The notes: a model not told the origin generated them from the sequence alone. A stretch of 64,000 nucleotides of DNA from Nannochloropsis oceanica (GCA_004519485.1 CP038121.1:372001-436000), one strand, 5' to 3'; positions 33,187 through 41,830 are shown, counted from the stretch's first letter. Program-made: numbers and translations.

Positions 33187-33589
33187 TTCTTTTTGGCGTT
33201 CCTACATCCCTCTAGAACTATCGCATGCAACCTGACGTCCTCGAGGACTTGCATACGAGGGGGAGCCTCCCAACAATAAATTGTTGTCATCCCTTATTTC
33301 CTTGTCCGAGTCTAATTAGCGACTTTGACAGGTTTTTTGACCTGGCAAAGTCCCCGGACGGCTCACGCAGGGCCAGGAGGAGAAGGGAAAGGAGGAAAAA
33401 AAAGAGGAGGTCAGCGGGAACGCTACACATAGAGTGTCCGCATATCCTGCCGCGGTTGACCAAACCGAAGATCACGGGGACGAGCTTCTCCACGGACCAT
33501 ACTCCTGTACACCCGTAGGATATTACGAGCCCCATTGCCGTCCCGGGACACGAACTGTTCACAGGTGTCACACCAATACGGTCCTCGGA
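33187..33589 (-). mobile_element. Fanzor/TnpB-type element remnant, copy 1 (zinc-ribbon end plus 3' flank)
   Basis: Read on the minus strand, 33589-33423 encodes YWCDTCEQFVSRDGNGARNI, then L and about 28 more residues to a TAG. CxxC...RDxNGARNIL is the signature of the OrfB zinc ribbon of IS605/IS607 TnpB and eukaryotic Fanzor RNA-guided nucleases, including the last RuvC Asp. The next ~235 bases (33422-33187) are the non-coding 3' flank, with the palindrome CAACAATAAATTGTTG at 33271 and two further hairpins at 33345-33375. About 98% identical to the copy at 39427 by my count. The catalytic RuvC-I/II part is absent: coding homology stops at 33589, where a CTC/GAG microsatellite starts. The element is a truncated remnant, not an active nuclease gene. 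Confidence 0.8.
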
Positions 33590-33599
33590 AACGCATCGT

Positions 33600-33915
33600 C
33601 TCCCTCCTCCTCCTCCTCCTCCTCCTCCCCCTTCTTCTATCTCTTCCTCCTCTTCTTCTTCTTCTTCTTCCTCTTCTTTTTCTTCTTCTCCTTCTTCTTC
33701 TTCTTCTTCTTCTTCTTCTTCTTCCTCTTCCTCTTCTTCCTCTTTTACCTCTTCCTCTCCTCCTTCTTCTTCTTGTTCGTCTTCTTCTTCCTCCTCTTCT
33801 TCTCCTCCTCCGCCTCCTCCCCCTTCTCCTCCTCCCCCTCCTCCTCCTCCTCCTCCTCCTCCTCCTCCTTCTCCACCTCCTTCTCCTCCATCACCTCCTT
33901 CTCCTTCTGCCCTTC
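33600..33915. repeat. (CTC/CTT)n microsatellite, about 310 bases
   Basis: Near-pure pyrimidine trinucleotides on the plus strand (GAG/GAA on minus). It would give polyGlu or polyLeu frames, which I do not take as genes. It abuts the truncated end of the Fanzor-type copy. Confidence 0.9.
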
Positions 33916-34082
33916 TCGCAATTGGGTTTAGACGCTGCCCACAATCGAGGTGTACCTTTGTCTGTGGTTTGAGGAGGGGGGGGGGGGGGGAGGGGGGGAA
34001 AATAGAGAGGAAGTTTGACGGCTCTAATGGAGGGTGGTGTTGTCCTTGGCATAATGGCAACATGTAAGTTGCAGTCGCGGTG

Positions 34083-34372
34083 AGTGGGTGGGTTTGAAGG
34101 AGGGAACGGAGGGGGGGGGGGGGGGGATAGGTGGGTGCGGCGGCAGTAAACAAAACAGCCGCGTGCCACGCACGCCTGCCTCGGCACCCTCCTGTCCCTT
34201 TGGTGTGGCCACGATACTGTCGTTCACCTCCAGGCTGACGCGCGGGGGAATTAGCTGTGGGTGTGGGGTGTGTGGCGCATGGGTGGGTAGGAAGGAGGGA
34301 AGGGAGGGGGGGGGGGATAGGTGGGTGCGGCAGTAAACAAAACAGCCGCGTGCCACGCACGCCTGCCTCGGT
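34083..34372. repeat. Two direct repeats of about 95 bases with poly-G cores
   Basis: Copies at about 34083-34184 and 34280-34372 share GGTGGGTxxGAAGGAGGGA, a poly-G run, ATAGGTGGGTGCGGC and then a ~55-base block containing AAACAAAACAGCCGCGTG, ending CTGCCTCGG. Copy 1 has one extra CGG. The ~95 bases between them are unique. On the minus strand each encodes EAGVRGTRLFCLLP in one frame; no family recognised. Confidence 0.8.
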
Positions 34373-34650
34373 TCTTGGGAGGAGGGGAAAACATTCTAGT
34401 GCTCCTGGCAATCTACCATCACGGTAGTGTAGGAGCTGTTGTCCAACATGTAACAACTGGCCTGGACTAGCCTGAAGCCAATGCCCAAATACGCATCCCT
34501 CGTCCCAGAATGTCACAAAAAAAACTATTTTTTGGTAGAAGAAGAGAGGAAGAGTCAACGAATGCACTTTCCTTGGGGGCAGCTCGGCGATTCGTTCGGA
34601 TTTGAGGCGGGATGTGCTCACATTATCTGACGCACAGGCCAGATTTCATA

Positions 34651-34735
34651 CCATGCTTTGTTTCTGCATGGCTTTCATCCACGGCCGTGTATATATGCTT
34701 TGTTTCTGCTTGGCTGTCATCCAAGACCGTATACG
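34651..34735. repeat. Tandem duplication of a 42-base unit
   Basis: Two adjacent copies beginning ATGCTTTGTTTCTGC. On the minus strand the unit stays in frame inside a 73-codon open frame (34844-34623) and gives DDSQAETKH and DESHAETKH. Whether that frame is a gene is unknown; no family match. Confidence 0.75.
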
Positions 34736-34984
34736 TGGGTTGTTGACTCAAAAGACGACGGGACTTTCCTTTATAGGACTTTCGGGTAGCGCCTGCCTTG
34801 CCGAGGGCGCACATACCACCCAACGGAAAAGCAGATGCACGCACGCGCTGGAATCACCGAAAGATTCGACAACTTCGAGCCTGGCCTTTCCGTTCTCCCC
34901 AGGGGATCCTGAGAATGTGCGGCCAGAAAAGCAGGATACCTTCTTCTGCGTCCAGTTTTATAGTTGCTATCATGCAAAAATGAT

Positions 34985-35065
34985 CACCTGGCAATTAATC
35001 ATTGCCTGGTGTTCCTTTTGGTACATCTCCAACACATGGTATGTGCCCTGCAACGGGCACATACC
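34985..35065. repeat. Pair of strong hairpins
   Basis: Hairpin 1 (34985-35011): an 11-base stem with one mismatch, CACCTGGCAAT / ATTGCCTGGTG, loop 5. Hairpin 2 (35038-35065): a perfect 11-base stem GGTATGTGCCC / GGGCACATACC, loop TGCAAC. They are 26 bases apart in gene-free DNA of the transposon island. They may mark a transposon end or a structured RNA. Confidence 0.8.
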
Positions 35066-35667
35066 AAAATATTCACAATTTTCCCCTATGTGTTTTTCCC
35101 AAGCACCACCCCGCCACTTGACCTGTCGCACAAAAGATAAAAAAGAATCAGGTCTACATATTTCACTACGTGACTTGGTGTGTCTTTTACCTCCGTGTTG
35201 TGCATTTGGCGTTCCCAAGTAATTTCTTCCCAGGTGGTCGTCGCCTCATGTTTTTTCAGTGTTGCTGCTGCTGCGGCTGTCGCTGCTTTCTAAGCTTTTG
35301 ACATTTACAGCCTCTGGACATGACGCCGCTGCATGTGTGCCTACCCTGATGCTACGCGCTTTTGCGTTGTGTCGGTGAATATCTCTTTCTCTCTCTCACA
35401 CACTCACTTTCTGGGGCGCGTGATGCAGACCCGAAATCCGGAGGCAAAAGAAGGGGAGGCAAGGGTCCGGGCAGCGAAGGGGCAGGCCCCAGGGAGGGGG
35501 CGGCCGAAAAGTGGCAGGGGCGAAAGCAACTTGGAGCAAGGGGCGCGTCGTCGTGGTGTGGCGGCGGCCAAGCTTGGGATGGTTCGTTTAAATTGTACAA
35601 GTCTGAAGGTTGTTGAGGGGAGAGAAAGAGAGAAAGAGAGAGAGAGGAAGAGGAAAAAGGAAAGGAC

Positions 35668-35746
35668 AACAAAAACAAAAACAAAACAAAACAAAAACAA
35701 AACAAAACAAAAACAAAACAAAACAAAAACAAAACAAAACAAAAAC
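35668..35746. repeat. (AAAAC)n-type tandem repeat
   Basis: A run of AAAAC/AAAAAC units with a ~16-base higher-order period. It follows a (GA)n run at 35620-35650. Simple sequence only. Confidence 0.9.
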
Positions 35747-35759
35747 GGGCGAGACAGTT

Positions 35760-36175
35760 AGGTACATGAAAAACAAAAATCTACTTGGGGACTAAAGACA
35801 CGACAGAGAGCTCGAGCCCGGGCGTGATCGTATGTTCTTCTCATATTAATGTCCGCTTTACACCCATTTATTTTACGCTTCTCTTTTTTTCATGTTAATA
35901 TCTGTGCCGCGTCGCTCTTACTCTTGAAGCATCCCCTCCCCGCCTCTCTCCCTCTCTCTCAAGAATCATTACTCTCACGCACAATGAGCGTGGTTCATAC
36001 ACTTAACTGTCATCAGCCGTCAGCTATAATTATCTGTATTCCCTCTCTTTGTCCTTTCCCTCCCCCCATTCCTCCCTCTTTCTCTTCCCCCCTCCTCTCT
36101 CCAAACGTACCATACAGACGTCCGAGTCGCCATTGACGTCTACGTGTGGACATCATTTTCCCTCTATCTTGCAAT
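35760..36175. other. Intergenic DNA, no gene recognised
   Basis: The 3' side of the glycosidase gene; pyrimidine-rich with CCCTC tracts. Probably its 3' UTR. Confidence 0.45.
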
Positions 36176-39157
36176 TTACACCACCTCTTTAATCCTCACC
36201 CCTCCCTCCCCCCCCACCTCCAATGTTGCCAACCCCCACGGCGTCTGCAACCCTTCCAAAGTCGCCACCAATCCCCCTCTCCCTCCCTTACCCCCTCTCT
36301 TCACCGCTGCCTCCAACCCCTTGAAGGGAAGGCCCTCATCATGTATTGCCGCAAAGGGAGGATCGTAGGCAAAGATTCCCCTCAAGATGACCTCCGAGAA
36401 ACTACCCCCGTTGTCAGCTGTATAGCGGGTGAACCCCCGTTTGGTTTTAAATGCACTTTGACTCATCTCCGTGATCTCATGCGCTTGTCCAAAGGGCCCT
36501 TCGGTAACGCTCGCCGCCAGTGACCGGAGGGTTTCCAGTGCGTCCTCCCAGTCCCCTCCCGCATTGTACGCGAGAGATTCCACGGCCAAGGCGGCCCATG
36601 CGTCAAAGGCGCCCGTAATGCCATGATCCGGCCGAAGGATGGAACGAGGACGAGGCACCCTCAAATTCAAACGATCATACGGAGAGAGCGCTCTGGTCCA
36701 TGAGGGCGTCTGTAATTCATCGTGGAAAAACAGAGACATCGCTCCCGCTATCTCCCTCGGCAAAAACGGCTGGGTTGACGTTGCTGCTGCTGCGCTACCT
36801 CCTCCTTCAGCCGCCGCCGCAGCAGTACCACCGATACCAGCCCCAGTAGAAGACGCAGAAGCCGCACACGCCGCCTCCGCCACCGCCAGCCCTCTCGACA
36901 CATAAATAAAATCCACGATATGCCGCACCGGCACCAGGGAGTAATCCTCCGGGTACAAACATCCCCACGTCCCTTCCCCCCCCCGGACGTACAAATGCTC
37001 GACAGTCTCTCTTGCAATTTTTGTGGACATCTCGCGGAAAAGAGCGGCGCCCGTGTAGTTCCCTTCCGCCACGCGCAACGTGGCCAGAAGTGCCATCATT
37101 TCGGCATTGGCGGCTTGCAGGGCCGGGGCCACATGAACGTAGGTAGGGATGCACTCAAGAAAGTTGCTCGAATGAGGACCGTAGTCGGCGAGATAGTAAA
37201 GCCCACTGTCATCAAAGCTACTGCCGTTGCTGCTGTCGCTGCTGTTGCTGCTGCTGGGTGAGTAAGCAGAAGAAGGATCTCGGTGGAGTGTTTTATAGCC
37301 CTTGACTGCGCTCGTCACTGGCTTCTCCCTCTTCTCGACATTTTTGATTTCATTTTCGCCTTTTCCAGATACTGCGGACGATGCATCGTTGCCGCTACCG
37401 CTGCTGCTGCTGCTGCTGCTTGCGGTGGTGGTAAAGCTGCTCTTTCGGCTCCAGGGCCACCACAACGAAAACAAACCCTCCAGCAACGTTTCCCCCCTGC
37501 TGTTGCTTCTCCTCCCCCCATTTTCCATCTCCCTTGATTCTGCTGTCGCTGCTGTTGCTGTTGTCGCGACAACCGCCACGGGTTTGGGCACCCGCCTCTT
37601 CCTCCAGTCCAGGGCCACCTCCTCCAATCTCTCCCCCACCGTCGCCCCTCCCTCCCTCCCTCCCTCCCCCCCTACCCTCAAGTCCAAAAAGGCCGTATCA
37701 TTCGTCACGCGGACGTAGGTTGAAACAATCGTGAATATCGAATACGAGTTGAACGCATACTCATACCCCAGGGGACGGCCAGTCATGATATCCAATCCAA
37801 AACTCCTCTCAAACTTCTGGCCCTCCCACGACAAGAAACTCACAATATATCTCCTCATTGCCTCGGGATCCAGCAGCGTAGTCAACAAAGACCTTAATGC
37901 CGTATCCCAGAAAAATTGCGCACTCCCACCTATATACACAGGCTTCAAAATCGTGTCTCTCGGGGTGGACGGTTTGAGGCATTCTACTTCTGCGGGTGCC
38001 AGTCCCTGAGAAGGTCGGGTCCAGCAGGTGTTACCGAAGCCGGTGATGAAAGAGGAGAGGCCTGAGACCTCGTTGCTGAGGGCAGAGAGAGAGGTCCGGC
38101 CCGTGGAGAGGAGGGAGAGGATGCCCATGTAATAGAGTCTGTGTACGGCTAAGTCGGTTGTGTGCAAGGTAGGAAGGTGCCCGCTGAAGAGCCGCGGAGG
38201 CGAAGAGGTGGAGGAAGAAGGGGGTTGGGGAGGTGTAAATGCTTCATCCCACACTTTATCCCACCCCATCTTGGCGCCGTCAAAATAGCTGTCGAAATGG
38301 TCGGCGTAGTCGTCCAGACGACTGACCATGTGATCTAAGGCTTCCTTTTCAACTGACGAGGCGGCGGGCCCCATGGCCGCCACTATTCGCATCGTTGCTT
38401 TCTCCCCGGGGGCCACGAAGAAGTCAACCGTACCAATCGCAGCGGAGCGATTCCGTTTTTGATAGTCGGGGACCCAAGCCCATTCGTTGGGTTGTTGGTC
38501 GACAAAGACGAAGCCGGAGACGGCGTCGGAGAGGGTGTCGCTATGGAGGACCATCGCGCGTTGTCCCGACTCAGAGGGGTACATAATTGCAGTGTGAAAT
38601 TCGGCAGGGTTGGTCGGGAGGTTATCTGTGAGAAGCCATCCCATGTCCTCTCTTCTCCGCGCCATGGCTTGGATTGAAAATTCGAGGGTGTGGATGATGT
38701 CTTCATACCCGATGGCATTGGGATCCGCCCGGGCCATTGGTGTGTTTTCGCAGGTAACTTTCCAGAGCAAAGCCGAGTCATTCCATGCCATTCGAAGCTC
38801 CGAGGTCACTGTCAGGGTATGATCTCCCACAATAACAGGCTTGCTTCGCCGACCAGCCGCATAGGCTGCCCAGCGGACCGTGTCCAACTCCACAGCTTTG
38901 CCGTCCACTCGGAGAGTCACCATGCTTGGCGTGCCGACATACGGGGGGGCAATGAAAGCAGTAGTGTCGACGACCGCATAATTAGTCCCTACGCTTCCCA
39001 GCCAATTACTCAGGGCGGGCGTGTCTCGCAGCATGTTGGCTTTAGTCCAGTCGCCTGCAAGCTCCTCGAGGGTTGGAACCTGTGCGCGAGAGGCCAGAGG
39101 AAGGCTCCATAGAACGAGGCAACCGAGCAAGACCATAGAAGCCACGGGCGAGGGCAT
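36176..39157 (-). CDS. Secreted six-hairpin-type glycoside hydrolase-like protein
   Basis: 993 residues, single exon from the ATG at 39157. A signal peptide (VLLGCLVLWSLPLASRAQ) leads to an N-terminal beta-sandwich-like region of about 270 residues, then an all-helical half with glycosidase-like blocks: VHRLYYMGILSLLSTGRTSL, VYIGGSAQFFWDTALRSLL, GYEYAFNSYSIFTIVSTYVR, then after a Ser-rich insert FLECIPTYVHVAPALQAANA, PVRHIVDFIYVSRGLA and a C-terminal TADNGGSFSEVILRGIF. WDTA plus a closing acidic residue fits (alpha/alpha)6 barrel enzymes (GH63/GH78/GH15 clans). I cannot name the GH family or substrate. A ~120-residue low-complexity insert (VGGEGG...SSSSSS, ~37260-37680) interrupts the barrel. 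It lies between the two Fanzor-type repeats in an otherwise gene-poor island. Confidence 0.75.
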   Translation of the reverse strand: MPSPVASMVLLGCLVLWSLPLASRAQVPTLEELAGDWTKANMLRDTPALSNWLGSVGTNYAVVDTTAFIAPPYVGTPSMVTLRVDGKAVELDTVRWAAYAAGRRSKPVIVGDHTLTVTSELRMAWNDSALLWKVTCENTPMARADPNAIGYEDIIHTLEFSIQAMARRREDMGWLLTDNLPTNPAEFHTAIMYPSESGQRAMVLHSDTLSDAVSGFVFVDQQPNEWAWVPDYQKRNRSAAIGTVDFFVAPGEKATMRIVAAMGPAASSVEKEALDHMVSRLDDYADHFDSYFDGAKMGWDKVWDEAFTPPQPPSSSTSSPPRLFSGHLPTLHTTDLAVHRLYYMGILSLLSTGRTSLSALSNEVSGLSSFITGFGNTCWTRPSQGLAPAEVECLKPSTPRDTILKPVYIGGSAQFFWDTALRSLLTTLLDPEAMRRYIVSFLSWEGQKFERSFGLDIMTGRPLGYEYAFNSYSIFTIVSTYVRVTNDTAFLDLRVGGEGGREGGATVGERLEEVALDWRKRRVPKPVAVVATTATAATAESREMENGGRRSNSRGETLLEGLFSLWWPWSRKSSFTTTASSSSSSSGSGNDASSAVSGKGENEIKNVEKREKPVTSAVKGYKTLHRDPSSAYSPSSSNSSDSSNGSSFDDSGLYYLADYGPHSSNFLECIPTYVHVAPALQAANAEMMALLATLRVAEGNYTGAALFREMSTKIARETVEHLYVRGGEGTWGCLYPEDYSLVPVRHIVDFIYVSRGLAVAEAACAASASSTGAGIGGTAAAAAEGGGSAAAATSTQPFLPREIAGAMSLFFHDELQTPSWTRALSPYDRLNLRVPRPRSILRPDHGITGAFDAWAALAVESLAYNAGGDWEDALETLRSLAASVTEGPFGQAHEITEMSQSAFKTKRGFTRYTADNGGSFSEVILRGIFAYDPPFAAIHDEGLPFKGLEAAVKRGGKGGRGGLVATLEGLQTPWGLATLEVGGEGGVRIKEVV

Positions 39158-39426
39158 GGCTGCGGTTGCTTCTGCTGCTGCTCCTGCTGCTGCTCGTGCT
39201 GTTGTAGTTGATACTTGACCCCCAAATTCTTGATGTCGGCGATGATGCTGCTGCAGGAGGCCGTGACGAGTGGTGCTTCGCAGCGCTTGCAAAGAGCGCT
39301 CCTTTGTGTGAAGTGAAGGTGAGAAAATGGCAGGAAAATAAAAAGCTGAGCACGTTGGAGAGTTCTGGTGTCTACAAAAATAAGAGACCAAACGACATGT
39401 GGAGGAGGAGGAAATTTTCGTTATAC

Positions 39427-39827
39427 TTCTTTTTGGCGTTCCTACATCCCTCTAGAACTATCGCATGCAACCTGACGTCCTCGAGGACTTGCATACGAGG
39501 GGGAGCCTCCCAACAATAAATTGTTGTCATCCCTTATTTCCTTGTCCGAGTCTAATTAGCGACTTTGACAGGTTTTTTGACCTGGCAAAGTCCCCGGACG
39601 GCCCACACAGGGCCAGGAGGAGAAGGGAAAGGAGGAAAAAAGAGGAGGTCAGCGGGAAGGCTACACATAGAGTGTCCGCATATCTTGCCGCGGTTGACCA
39701 AACCGCAGATCATGGGGACGAGCTTCTCCACGGACCATACTCCTGTACACCCGTAGGATATTACGAGCCCCATTGCCGTCCCGAGACACGAACTGTTCAC
39801 AGGTGTTACACCAATACAGTCCTCGGA
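39427..39827 (-). mobile_element. Fanzor/TnpB-type element remnant, copy 2
   Basis: Same element as at 33187, same orientation, with the same 3' boundary (TTCTTTTTGGCG) and the same truncation point. The minus strand 39827-39661 encodes YWCNTCEQFVSRDGNGARNI followed by the same basic tail and TAG. The first ~170 bases of the 3' flank are identical to copy 1; the roughly nine substitutions and one 2-base indel I count all lie beyond that, mostly in the coding part. Palindrome at 39511-39526. The sequence to the right becomes GAG/CTC microsatellite within about 15 bases. Because the RuvC-I/II part is missing, it is a remnant. Confidence 0.8.
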
Positions 39828-39839
39828 TGGCCCGCCCAT

Positions 39840-40735
39840 GACCTCCTCCTCTGCCTCGTCCTCGTCCTCCTCCGCCTCCGCCTCGTTCTCCTCCGCCTCC
39901 TTCTCCTCTAATTCCTCCGCCTCCACCCCCTCCTCCTCCTCCGCCTCCTCCTCCGCCTCCGCCTCCTCCGCCTCCGCCTCCTCCGCCTCCTCCGCCTCCG
40001 CCTCCTCCGCCTCCGCCTCCTCCTCGTTCTCCTTCTCGTCCTCCTCCTCCTCCTCCCCCTCCTCCTCCTCCTCCTTCTCCTCCTCCTCCTCCTCCTCCCC
40101 CTCCTCCTCCTCCTCCTTCTCCTTCTCCTCCTCCTCCTCCTCCTCCTCCTCCTTCTCCTCCTCCACCACCTCCTCCTCCTCCTCCTCCTTCTCCTTCCCT
40201 CCTCCTCCTCCTCCACCACCTCCTCCTCCACCTCCTTCACCTCCCCCTCTTCCCCCTCGTCGGCGCGCCCTCACTATCTTTCTCTTTCCCTTCTCCATTC
40301 CTCCAGCAAGTGCCGCACGAATTCTACCAATGGTTGCCAGTTCTCGTGCTGCCTGTTCTCTGGGTAAAGAGAGTATAGTGGGGATTCCTCTCATTCCCTC
40401 TCCTCCTCCTCCTGTTGCCGCTCCGGCCGCCCCGACTCCTCCCACTCCTACCCTTCCAGGATCCCCTCCTGTATCCATCCTGCTATCCCTTCCCCCTCCT
40501 CCTCCTCCTCCTGCAGCTGCCCGGGCTCGTACTTCAGCAAGTGCCATCTGTCTTCCGCAGCCCGGGTTCTTTTCCCTCTTCTTCCTCCCCCTCCTCCTCC
40601 TCCTCCTCCCTCTCCTCCCCCTCCTCCCCCTCCTCCTCCTCCGCCTCCTCCCCCTCCTCCTCCTCCTTCCCCTCCTCCTCATCCTCCTCCTCCTCCTCCT
40701 TCCCCTCCTCCTCCTCCTCAGAATCCCTCCCCCAG
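39840..40735. repeat. Extended CTC/GAG microsatellite in two blocks
   Basis: Block 1 at about 39840-40255 and block 2 at about 40565-40735 are near-pure CTC/CGC trinucleotides. The ~300 bases between (40256-40560) are more complex; on the minus strand they read RGIPTILSLPREQAARELAT and KGKRKIVRARR, which has protein-like composition but no family I know. The long Ser/Pro and Glu/Lys frames running through the blocks are treated as artefacts. Confidence 0.75.
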
Positions 40736-41035
40736 ACGGCTCCCCCTTAGAACGCAGCTCAGCGCCCTCCTCCTACTCTCCGACCGTCACTCACAGCACA
40801 GCTCCGCCATGCCTGTTATGCACCTGGGCGGGGGCATGAATGGCGGTGAGGACGACGAGAACGGCCAAGAACCAGAGAAGCGGGTAGCCGAACGCGCAGC
40901 TGACCGGGAGGCCGCGCATGAGCGGTAGACCACGCATGACCGGCGCGCACAGCACCGACCACGCGAGCATCGTGCCCACTTACAAGTGAGACTTCCTGGA
41001 GCCCAACAACCACATCACTCGGGTGCTCGAGTGGC

Positions 41036-41600
41036 TTGACTTACCAGCGCTGCGGCTTCTTGAATTGCCCGGATGAGGCGGTGAATCGTAACCTCGCCGG
41101 CCTTCTTTTCAGCATATGTTGCAAAAGAGAGTGGGTGAGCCTAAACAAATTGCCGGACACACCACCTGAGATGCAACACCTGCTCGACCCCAACACGCGC
41201 GAGGGCCGCTGCCAGTTCATCCCCAACGTCCGCGCTTACAACTCGGTGCTGTCGATGAGCTCGCAAGGAGCGAACGTCGAGCCAGCAGTTGCAGGTGGCG
41301 TCCAAAATTTTAGTATGGATGGACAGGTCTGCCACAAAATGGGGCCTCTGCTACCCGACCACCCACGGGGCTACACGCCCAGACTTGCGCACCTGTACAT
41401 AATCGACAACACTTAGGAGCAGCACGACGCACGCCTCGCCCTCATGCCTCCACGGCCCAACCGTTCGGTCATCCTCAGACCTGGCACACTTCGGCCACTG
41501 CAACAACTCCTGTGGAGGATCAACACCTTGATCAACGAATTTAGGAACGCGGCAGCGGCTTCTGCACAGGCAATCGATGAGGCCCGAGAGAATGAAGCAC
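41036..41600 (+). mobile_element. Helitron Rep-helicase fragment (Helitron-like N domain)
   Basis: The plus strand reads FSICCKREWVSLNKLPDTPP, NVRAYNSVLSMSSQGANVEP, VAGGVQNFSMDGQVCHKMGP and PRLAHLYIIDN, matching the Helitron_like_N domain (CC..G.V.LP, IRAYNS..af.S.Ga.vd, F.i.GqvyH.iGsL.P, ..QLYIyD). After one in-frame TAG at 41414 the same frame continues with RPLQQLLWRINTLINEFRNA, the usual next segment. The HUH nuclease and helicase core that should follow are missing, so this is a truncated rolling-circle transposon copy. The family assignment is firm from the motif order. Confidence 0.8.
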
Positions 41601-41710
41601 ACACCCCTGCTGATCTCCCAGAAGTCGTCCTCCGCCTCATACCTCAAGGAGAAGACTCCGCTTTTCGGTGGGGGGGGTTGTACCGACGGGCATCGGCGTC
41701 TTTTCCTTGA

Positions 41711-41785
41711 GGTTGGGGATGAACTGGCGGCGGCCCTCGCGCGTGTTGGGGTAGAGCAGGTGTTGCATCTCAGGTGGTGTGTCTG
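41711..41785 (-). repeat. Inverted second copy of part of the Helitron N domain
   Basis: The reverse complement of 41711-41785 matches 41157-41231 at about 68 of 70 positions by my count (CACCACCTGAGATGCAACAC onward). The near-identity suggests a young inverted duplication inside the Helitron debris. Confidence 0.85.
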
Positions 41786-41830
41786 GCACTTTGCCACTTC
41801 CCTAAATTCGCTGCTCAAGGGTTTGATCCT

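Noticed and set aside
33434-33972. Plus-strand Leu/Phe/Ser-only frames that look like membrane proteins
   Set aside because: They are translations of the CTC/CTT microsatellite.
34083-34372. EAGVRGTRLFCLLP repeats as a possible Fanzor RuvC-I (DPGVRT-like) box
   Set aside because: The catalytic Asp is not present, the sequence is duplicated in tandem and the flanks are poly-G, so the likeness is probably chance.
33287-34621. Long minus-strand open frame rich in Glu/Gly/Pro
   Set aside because: It is created by the GAG/CTC microsatellite and poly-G runs. Its only protein-like end is antisense or out of frame with the zinc-ribbon reading (CxTCEQFVSRDGNGARNIL), which uses a different frame.
36920-37718. 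Plus-strand frames within the glycosidase gene
   Set aside because: Antisense shadows of its low-complexity insert; the minus-strand frame is continuous over 993 codons with a signal peptide.
33187-39827. Repeats considered as CRISPR or LTR pairs
   Set aside because: Two units 6 kb apart with an OrfB-type coding end. There is no spacer array, no TG...CA ends and no retroviral coding between them.
39552-40839. Long open frames on both strands (Ser/Pro and Glu/Lys/Arg)
   Set aside because: Trinucleotide repeats keep several frames open at once. Composition is two or three residues with no domain.
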